This document shows, piece by piece, positions 56,282 to 62,003 of a stretch of DNA of 62,003 bases. The first letter of the stretch is position 1, and each line of letters begins with the position of its first letter. The DNA is from Oscillospiraceae bacterium. Its GTDB lineage: Bacteria; Bacillota; Clostridia; Oscillospirales; Ruminococcaceae. Location of the stretch: assembly GCA_017465665.1 (NCBI GenBank), contig JAFTVU010000018.1, forward strand, positions 1 through 62,003. The letters are read 5' to 3'. Below the pieces are notes generated by a model. That model saw only the letters and a program-made list of their open reading frames with translations. It ran no database searches and had not been told where the DNA came from. The position numbers and the translations under genes are program-made.

Positions 56282-58444
56282 ATGACATACATTTTAACAA
56301 TATGCATACTTGTTATTTTTATTCTTATGCTAGTACGCTCGATAGTATTTTGTAAATCTTCATTTAAAAATGAAATAAAGAAAACAAAATGGCATACCAC
56401 CAAGTTTGCGGGGATGATCACTCTGTTATCGGCTATTCTGTCGTTATGCAAGTATCTTTATGACAAAGACTTAAGATTTGTCATGCAACATGGCAAAATA
56501 GATATTTATATAGCAATCAATGTGCTATGCTTTTTTACAAATATAGTTATACTCTTACAAGAGATAATTCTGGATATATATTACTATAAATTATATAAAT
56601 CCGGAAAATCCACAATTGAGATAACCACTAATGACAAGCCTAAATTTTTGGCTTTTCTGACCACTTTTTCATTTGATAAGACAAAAAAAGATGAACGTAC
56701 GTTCTTTAAAAAGGTAACTGTATGCTTTTTCCCTATCATGTTACCCATTTATATGCTGTTTATTTTTGGTGTGATAGATCTGTATTTTGCGAATTTATCA
56801 GAGTGGAAATTCAACTTCTGGGATCTTTTCCCCTTTACTCTTTTAGCATTTCTGGCAGGCATCCTGCTGGTATGTGCCACAGCATTATTTGTAAAAGGCA
56901 AGATATTCGATCTCTTGGTAATTACAATTTCAATGCTTTCCATAATGTCTTATATACATGCATATTTTATGCCGCAAGAAATGATCTACGGCGAATCTCT
57001 GAATATACCTGAAGCAGATATAATGATCAATGTACTTGTATGGAGCGCAATAGTCATCGTACCATTATACATATACAAAGCACATAGCAAAGCAATGATT
57101 AAAGCTGCTATGTATTTCTCGACTTTTTTATTTCTTATACAATTAGCTCCCTTGCCCATACTAATTACAAACGGAATCGATGATATACAGGAAAAAGAGT
57201 ATGTAAGTTATACACTCAGTGGCAAAGAACAATACGAAGTATCCTCAAAAAATAATGTTATTGTTTTTGTAATGGATACCTTTTATTCTGGATACTTTAC
57301 AGAACTGCTGGAAAACAATCCCGAATATTATGACACGCTTCGAGATTTTATATACTATGATAATGTTTCAAGCTAAACATGCCATACCCCATTATCCATG
57401 CCTGTTATGCTCACAGGTTGTGATAATGATTATACCATTAAGTTCACTGAGTCAAATAAAGCAAGCTGGGAAAGCTCTCAAGCCAATTACTTCTACGATA
57501 ACATGGCACAGAACGGTTATAAAGTAAGGCTGTACACGAATAATGACTTGTATTGCGGTGGTGCAACTAACATGGTTGGAAAGATAGATAACGTTGCTCT
57601 TACCACTTCAGAACTTGTTACACAAAAATGGCCGACATATCTGAAAATGGCAGAATTGTCGTTGTATAGATACTCACCGCTTTTCATGAAGAATATATTC
57701 TTTATCAATCATTCTGTTGAAATCAACATGTACACTTCTGATATCGATCCCGATCATTTGGCAAATCCAGCTGACAGCCCTACGACTTCGACCTCTGCTA
57801 TGGAACGTGGAATAGCATTTTACAACTCTGATTTTTATAATAAAACAACAAGTGGACTCACCGTTAATGAGGATAGTAATTTATGTGTATTCTATCACAT
57901 TTCGGGAATGCATGAGCCGTTTAACATACTAAGTTCTTTTATATATAACGAAGATAAAGAAGAAGAAATTGCAATCAACAGTTGTATGACACTATTTGTT
58001 GAGTATATAGATCAACTAAGAAAACTTGAGCTATATGATAACAGCACAATCATTCTCACTGCTGATCATGGTATTCACAACAAAGAAGAAAGTTCGGTAG
58101 TAATGCTTATAAAGCCTGCTGGATACACCGCAGAACGTATGATAGTAAATTCATCGCCTGGTGTGTTACAATATGATCTGCTTCCGACAATACTGGATTG
58201 TATAGGCTCTGAGCATGAAGAATTAGGTTACTCGCTGTTCGATCTTACAGAGGATTTTAAAAGGACTCGTATCGTCCGCGAATTCGAATTATCACGTGAT
58301 TTCAAACCTGCACAAAAATGTACAGCTTTAGGCAATTCTATATACAATTGTTACAGCGAATACGAATATACAGGCAGAATAGAAGATGTCGATTTCAACA
58401 CCGCCAAGAAAACAGTCCATCCCATTGTAGATTTTTGGTGGTAA
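56282..58444 (+). pseudogene. Membrane LtaS/sulfatase-like protein interrupted by an in-frame stop
   Basis: Two parts in the same frame (56282-57376, 364 residues; 57398-58444, 348 residues) are separated only by one TAA at 57374 and seven more codons. The first part has about seven membrane spans and the start of an alkaline-phosphatase-superfamily domain, with the metal Asp and nucleophile Thr in FVMDTFYSGYF. The second continues with SMPVMLTG and has the metal site LTADHGIHN. Together they make one normal membrane-anchored phospho- or sulfo-transferase, as in lipoteichoic acid synthases. No ribosome binding site precedes the second ATG, so it is probably inactive unless the stop is read through. 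The gene is much more A+T-rich than its surroundings, suggesting transfer. Confidence 0.8.
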
Positions 58445-58487
58445 ACAAGATAATAGAGAAAAATAAATATTACGATCCTAAGTAATT

Positions 58488-58516
58488 CTGCCCTCCTGAA
58501 AAGGAGGGCAGTTTTT
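58488..58516. terminator. Bidirectional terminator between the broken LtaS-like gene and the GH113 operon
   Basis: CTGCCCTCCT (58488-58497), GAAA loop, AGGAGGGCAG (58502-58511), then T5. Confidence 0.9.
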
Positions 58517-58546
58517 ATATGGTTTCTATTATACCAGATCAGACTA

Positions 58547-59500
58547 TCACTTTGCATACCATTTCTTTACTATCTGTTCCGTTTTTTTGCCGACTATCGA
58601 AAAGCCCATCTCAGGATCTCTGGTCAGGAGCTTTGTGTACCAGTCCCACCAGAAAAAGCCTGCAAACCACGGCTCATCCCACATGGAAAGCATACTGGAT
58701 TCATAGAAATTCGCCTGCTCATCCTCATCGTAAGGGAACTCTCTGTGGCTGAAATCATAAGGCATCATCGCACAGCCTCTTGCGCTGCGGCATCCGATCT
58801 CCATAAAAATGATCTGTTTACCGCCGTTTATGCGGGAAAGCTCTGCAAGCCGTTCTTTCTGCTCGTTCCAAACGGCAGTCATATTTTCAAGGCTGTCACC
58901 AGGAACCTTACCTACTCCGTAATAAGCAGAAGTACCAATGTAATCCACGGCATCCCACCATTTAACTCCGAACTCCTTGCCATGGTTTGTGTTATAGGTG
59001 ATAGAGCCGTGATATATCTTTCTGACCTCCTCGATAGCCTTGCGCCAGTAATCCTCCTTGTGCTCTGTGCCCAGCATCTCACAGCCAACGCAGAACATCT
59101 CACAGCCTGTTTCTTCAGCTATCTCCGCATAGTGGCACAAAAAAGCGGTATAGGATGAGAACCATTCTTTCCAGTAGCTTTTATCGCCTATCTCCACCTC
59201 AGGGAAACGGATATGCGCTCTCCATACGCCATCGGCACAGTTGACCATCGGCTTCATGCAGACCTTAAGACCCAGAGAATGCAGCTTATCTACTGCGGCA
59301 GCCACGTCCTTGTCAGTGACAGTGTAGCGGTAATCGGGACGGATAACAGTTGAACTGAAGCTGTCCTGTCTCACAACGAATGCAAGCGCTGCCCAGTCGC
59401 CGCCGAGGGCTGCAAGCCGCTCCATAGATGCAGCTGCTTCCTCAGTACGATAATCACCGCGTTTTCCGTCAAAGCCATAAGTAAATCCTTTTATAAACAT
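58547..59500 (-). CDS. GH113-like intracellular beta-mannanase/mannosidase
   Basis: 317 residues, a single TIM barrel without signal peptide. The start MFIKGFTYGFDG and the Glu positions Glu141 (CVGCEM) and Glu234 (FMEIGCRS) fit the acid/base and nucleophile of GH113 mannanases. FFWWDWYTK closes the barrel. The family acts on beta-1,4-mannan or short manno-oligosaccharides. It is the last gene of a three-gene minus-strand operon with a sugar isomerase-like protein and an FMN protein. It may process oligosaccharides released by the secreted GH5_8 mannanase. Similar barrels are often annotated simply as glycosidases. Confidence 0.78.
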   Translation of the reverse strand: MFIKGFTYGFDGKRGDYRTEEAAASMERLAALGGDWAALAFVVRQDSFSSTVIRPDYRYTVTDKDVAAAVDKLHSLGLKVCMKPMVNCADGVWRAHIRFPEVEIGDKSYWKEWFSSYTAFLCHYAEIAEETGCEMFCVGCEMLGTEHKEDYWRKAIEEVRKIYHGSITYNTNHGKEFGVKWWDAVDYIGTSAYYGVGKVPGDSLENMTAVWNEQKERLAELSRINGGKQIIFMEIGCRSARGCAMMPYDFSHREFPYDEDEQANFYESSMLSMWDEPWFAGFFWWDWYTKLLTRDPEMGFSIVGKKTEQIVKKWYAK

Positions 59501-59523
59501 ATATTCCTCCGCAAACCATGTTG

Positions 59524-60342
59524 TTATTTCAGAAGCTCTTTCGTATAGTTCATGCTTCTTATATATTCCTCATCTGTGCTCAGGTGCTCTATTATCATCG
59601 GCATATCCGCATCTTCAGCAGTTGCAAGCTCTGCGTACAGCCTGATATCAAGTGTGCCATCGCCAACAGCGCATTCCTGAAGCTGGAATGTAAACTCCTC
59701 CTTTAAACGGATATCCTTGAGATGGCAGCTGCATATGTGCCCCTTAAGAACATCAAAGCACTCCTTTATGAATTCATCATTGAAAAAATATCTTCGTGGA
59801 GAAGTGATCATATTCACAAGATCAAGATGCGCCGCAAAACGGGGATGATCCACACGTTGGATAAGCTCAAGGTATTCCTGAGGGCCTGACGGTATCATCC
59901 ACGGCATAGATTCTATACTGAAGCTGGTCTTCTTTACGTCAGCCTGTTTTAAGATATATTGTATTGTTTCTACTGTCATATCAAAGGTCTCAGGAGAATA
60001 ATTCTCACGGTATCCTCCATCCCAGCGCGGACCATGTGGCGTACCTGCGATATTCACAGCGCATACTGCGCCTATCTCATCTGCAAGAATGAGCTGACGG
60101 ATGTTATAATCGATATTCGCCTTGCGCTTTTCGGAGTCGGCATCCAGCATATTGTTCCAGATACCCACCTCTGCGATAACAAGATCGTTTTCCCGTGCCG
60201 CTTCGGCATAGGCGTTTATCCTTTCCCTGCTGTCATTACAGTTAAGAGGGAACACTACGCTCCTGCAGCCGAGCTCCTTATGCCGCTCTGCCCACTGCTG
60301 CGGCGATTCGTGATGTAAAGCCGATGCAATTCCTAAACGCAT
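59524..60342 (-). CDS. Sugar phosphate isomerase/epimerase (xylose isomerase-like TIM barrel)
   Basis: 272 residues from the ATG at 60342, which lies one base after the previous stop and has AGGAGGG upstream; a longer frame to 60369 would overlap that gene. The fold is the AP-endonuclease-2/xylose isomerase barrel. Metal ligands are likely Glu in FSIESMPW, Asp in AAHLDLVNM, His in ICSCHLKD and Glu in MPMIIEHLS. The family interconverts sugars or cleaves sugar-derived acids; the substrate here is unknown. It is translated with its neighbours. Confidence 0.82.
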   Translation of the reverse strand: MRLGIASALHHESPQQWAERHKELGCRSVVFPLNCNDSRERINAYAEAARENDLVIAEVGIWNNMLDADSEKRKANIDYNIRQLILADEIGAVCAVNIAGTPHGPRWDGGYRENYSPETFDMTVETIQYILKQADVKKTSFSIESMPWMIPSGPQEYLELIQRVDHPRFAAHLDLVNMITSPRRYFFNDEFIKECFDVLKGHICSCHLKDIRLKEEFTFQLQECAVGDGTLDIRLYAELATAEDADMPMIIEHLSTDEEYIRSMNYTKELLK

Positions 60343-60343
60343 A

Positions 60344-61222
60344 TCATGCCCTCCTATAATGAATAACACTGGAGTCTATTTCGCTGAGCTTCTTGAAGCC
60401 TGTCCTTGCCATAACGGTGGAAAGCTCGGTATTGAGCTGGTTTATGCGGTCTGTAACGCCTGCCGCACCGTCTTTCAGCGGATCCATAAGATTCCGTCCT
60501 ACGCAAACGCAGTCCGCACCGAGAGCCAGCGCCTTGAAAACATCCATGCCACTTTCTATTCCGCAGTCCACAATAATTTTCATTCGTCCATCCACTGCCT
60601 TGACGATATCAGGAAGTATCTGCAGCGGAGGTATCGCATAGTTCATGATCCCGTGATGGTGCGATACCACTATTCCCGAAACGCCTGCCTCAACGCATTT
60701 GAGAGCATCGCTCACGCTAAGCACACCCTTGATGACAAAGGGCACCTTTGCCGCCTTTACAAACATCTTTATCTCATCCAGAGTTTTAGGCTTCATAGGC
60801 AGCCCAAGAACATTATCATAGCCGCCGTTCCACGCAAAAGCATGATCGATATCTATGCCCACTGCAAATGCGCCGTGTGATACAGCGTGCTCGATGCGCC
60901 ACAGAACATCGTTATTATCTGCGTGCGGTTTTATAATGCGAATGGTTCGTGCGCCTGTGGCAAAAATAGCCTCCATCTCCTCAGGCTCACCCATGCCGAC
61001 CCAATGAACAGCGCCTGCATTTTTTGCGCCTACTGCGATCTCTGTCATGGCGTTATCGCATATCTTATGCAGATGGGAAAGCGCGGCGGTCATGATAGGC
61101 GTGCTGAAGCGCTCACCGAAAAGCTCAAAGGAGATATCGGGAAGATCTGCATCTATATATCTGCTTTCCAGCAGGATAGAATCGAAATAATCACGAGTGA
61201 TGATATTTGAATCGGCAGTCAT
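60344..61222 (-). CDS. FMN-dependent alpha-hydroxy-acid dehydrogenase-like protein
   Basis: 292 residues from the ATG at 61222 with GGAGG 7 nt upstream; the frame is open to 61456 but crosses the promoter. It has the FMN barrel of lactate oxidase, glycolate oxidase and type 2 isopentenyl-PP isomerase. FVIKGVLSVSDALKC holds the flavin Lys, and IIVDCGIESGMDVFKALALG the phosphate loop. The usual active-site SNHGGRQ reads SHHHGIMN, so the catalytic Arg is missing. Substrate and reaction are therefore uncertain. First gene of the GH113 operon. Confidence 0.8.
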   Translation of the reverse strand: MTADSNIITRDYFDSILLESRYIDADLPDISFELFGERFSTPIMTAALSHLHKICDNAMTEIAVGAKNAGAVHWVGMGEPEEMEAIFATGARTIRIIKPHADNNDVLWRIEHAVSHGAFAVGIDIDHAFAWNGGYDNVLGLPMKPKTLDEIKMFVKAAKVPFVIKGVLSVSDALKCVEAGVSGIVVSHHHGIMNYAIPPLQILPDIVKAVDGRMKIIVDCGIESGMDVFKALALGADCVCVGRNLMDPLKDGAAGVTDRINQLNTELSTVMARTGFKKLSEIDSSVIHYRRA

Positions 61223-61256
61223 GGCATTTCCTCCAATAAACAATTTTTGTAAATCC

Positions 61257-61285
61257 AGTATAACACATTTATCGACACTTTGCAA
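61257..61285 (-). promoter_or_regulatory. Promoter of the GH113 operon
   Basis: On the minus strand TTGCAA (61280-61285), 17 bp, TATACT (61257-61262). Confidence 0.65.
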
Positions 61286-61385
61286 TGGGCTGTACAAAAA
61301 ATATCGGTTTATGAAAATATGTAAAGAAGTATTCCTAAAACGAAATGTCTTAGAGCATTTCATGCTGAGCGCTTGCAAAAAAAGT

Positions 61386-61697
61386 CCAGCGAAAGTAAAA
61401 TAGGTTTTCCTTAAGGGAAAACCGAACAAAAAAGTATTCGCATAATAATCGGACATCTACCCGCGAACGTGAGCGGTTTTCGCAAAGCGAAAATGAAATT
61501 CCTTAAGGGCATTTCCAAGCCGAGCGTTTGCTAGTTGAAAAGGCATCCCAAATGGGACGCCTTTTCAAACTCTGTCTATACTTTACAAAATAGATTTCTG
61601 CTACAACACAATCGTGGAGCCACACGCGAAAGCGGAACGGTTTTCACCAAAGTGAAAACGGATTCCCTTAAGGGCAATCCGAGAGTAGCTTTTGCAA
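61386..61697. repeat. Family of composite palindromic repeats upstream of the rRNA/tRNA cluster
   Basis: This 500-bp gene-free stretch holds two clearly related units, 61462-61534 and 61625-61697. Each has GCGAA, CGGTTTTC with its inverted GAAAA, a TTAAGGGC block and a final GAG...GC-TTTGC. A third shorter relative (61386-61427) has GGTTTTCC-TTAA-GGGAAAACC. They contain nested hairpins and no open frame worth calling. They could be mobile palindromic elements or processing sites of an RNA. Confidence 0.6.
61535..61568. terminator. Long hairpin in the gene-free region
   Basis: TTGAAAAGGC and TCCCA pair with TGGGA and GCCTTTTCAA around one mismatch (61535-61568). It may end minus-strand readthrough from the rRNA operon. 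Confidence 0.55.
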
Positions 61698-61702
61698 TAA
61701 AA

Positions 61703-61723
61703 AAACCGTCCAGTGGACGGTTT
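61703..61723 (-). terminator. Terminator of the rRNA/tRNA-Asn transcript
   Basis: AAACCGTCC (61703-61711) pairs with GGACGGTTT (61715-61723). On the minus strand a T7 run follows, 8 bp after the tRNA. Confidence 0.8.
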
Positions 61724-61730
61724 CTTTATA

Positions 61731-61807
61731 TGGCTCCCCCGACTGGACTTGAACCAGTGACACCCTGATTAACAGTCAGGTGCTACTACCGACTGAGCTA
61801 CGGAGGA
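61731..61807 (-). tRNA. tRNA-Asn (anticodon GTT)
   Basis: The 77-nt minus-strand cloverleaf starts TCCTCCGTAGCTCAG. It has anticodon GTT (plus 61771-61773) in CTGACTGTTAATCAG, a GGTTCAAGTCC T-arm, discriminator G and an encoded CCA. The acceptor stem pairs over seven positions with one G-U. It lies just after 5S rRNA in the same transcript. Confidence 0.96.
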
Positions 61808-61852
61808 ATAGATAGGCTCAGCGAAAGAAATATTCACTGAGCCTTATGAAGT
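61808..61852 (-). other. 5S-tRNA spacer with processing hairpin
   Basis: GGCTCAG and CTGAGCC (61814-61842) pair around an AT-rich loop, probably a nuclease processing site between 5S rRNA and tRNA-Asn. Confidence 0.5.
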
Positions 61853-61969
61853 GTCGGCGCCTATCTATCTTCCCGGGCAGTTGCCCGCCAAGTATTGTCG
61901 ACGCAAGTGAGCTTAACTACTGTGTTCGGAATGGGAACAGGTGGACCATCACCGCCATCGTCACCGACT
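61853..61969 (-). rRNA. rrf: 5S ribosomal RNA
   Basis: About 117 nt on the minus strand. The conserved segment CCCATTCCGAACACAG and AGTTAAGC are plain, and the ends GTCGGTG and CGCCGAC form helix I. The 23S gene should lie just beyond the right edge; the spacer 61970-62003 has the AGTTTTGAGAG-type sequence common between 23S and 5S in clostridia. Confidence 0.95.
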
Positions 61970-62003
61970 ATGCTGAGAGAAAACTCTCAAAACTGAATAA
62001 CGA

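Noticed and set aside
57398-58444. The second half of the LtaS-like gene as an independent gene
   Set aside because: It has no ribosome binding site, begins in the middle of a conserved domain, and continues the frame of the first half after one stop codon.
61535-61768. A 77-codon plus-strand frame
   Set aside because: It runs through hairpins, the tRNA terminator and into tRNA-Asn, so it is not a gene.

Overview
The window looks like chromosomal DNA of a fibre-degrading Gram-positive anaerobe of the Ruminococcus group, in character closest to R. albus. This is judged from protein content, not from a database search. The evidence is a cellobiose phosphorylase, lipoprotein GH5 mannanase and endoglucanase, an intracellular GH113-type mannanase, a GH95 fucosidase, LacZ, AraB/AraD, Firmicutes-type T-box leaders, GGAGG ribosome binding sites, and an LPXTG/NPxTG-type surface adhesin. 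Many promoters read TTGACA, 17 bp, TATAMT with remarkable regularity.

Layout. 1-4967: one operon with an iron-dependent alcohol dehydrogenase (cut by the window edge), two SDR-type oxidoreductases, a secreted GH5_8 mannanase and a Gfo/Idh/MocA oxidoreductase. 5079-9136: alanine/sodium symporter, convergent glgB, and a TetR regulator divergent from glgB. 9287-16478: GH95, an orphan OmpR-like regulator without its phospho-acceptor Asp, cellobiose phosphorylase and a GH5_4 endoglucanase lipoprotein. 16547-23350: sbcDC and a copper P-type ATPase with an internal CopZ-like start. 23454-30971: trmB, an alpha/beta hydrolase, a 41-residue membrane microprotein, DUF4003, a cysteine desulfurase and a heterodimeric ABC exporter. 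31053-37358: a methyltransferase, trpB behind a tryptophan T-box, and an operon of single-domain response regulator, diacylglycerol-kinase-like protein and hybrid histidine kinase. 37587-42234: DUF4236 protein, MATE exporter, and a LacI-type sensor domain joined to a GGDEF domain. 42276-47768: araBD divergent from lacZ. 47982-52520: a 1512-residue surface protein. 52585-56100: rsuA, then an isoleucine T-box in front of an HTH-cupin-acyl-CoA synthetase fusion. 56282-58444: an AT-rich LtaS/sulfatase-like gene broken by an in-frame stop. 58547-61222: a GH113 / sugar isomerase / FMN-protein operon. 61731-62003: tRNA-Asn and 5S rRNA, the 3' end of an rRNA operon whose 23S gene lies outside.

How it fits together. 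Secreted GH5 enzymes cut mannan and beta-glucan. Imported oligosaccharides are then split inside the cell by cellobiose phosphorylase, GH113, GH95 and LacZ, pentose is handled by AraBD, and surplus is stored through GlgB. The most interesting items are: the isoleucine T-box / HTH-cupin-acyl-CoA synthetase pair, which suggests that 2-methylbutyrate activation is controlled by Ile-tRNA charging; the copA gene that seems to encode CopZ from an internal start; the phosphorelay operon containing a lipid-kinase-like protein; and the sugar-binding-domain GGDEF protein.
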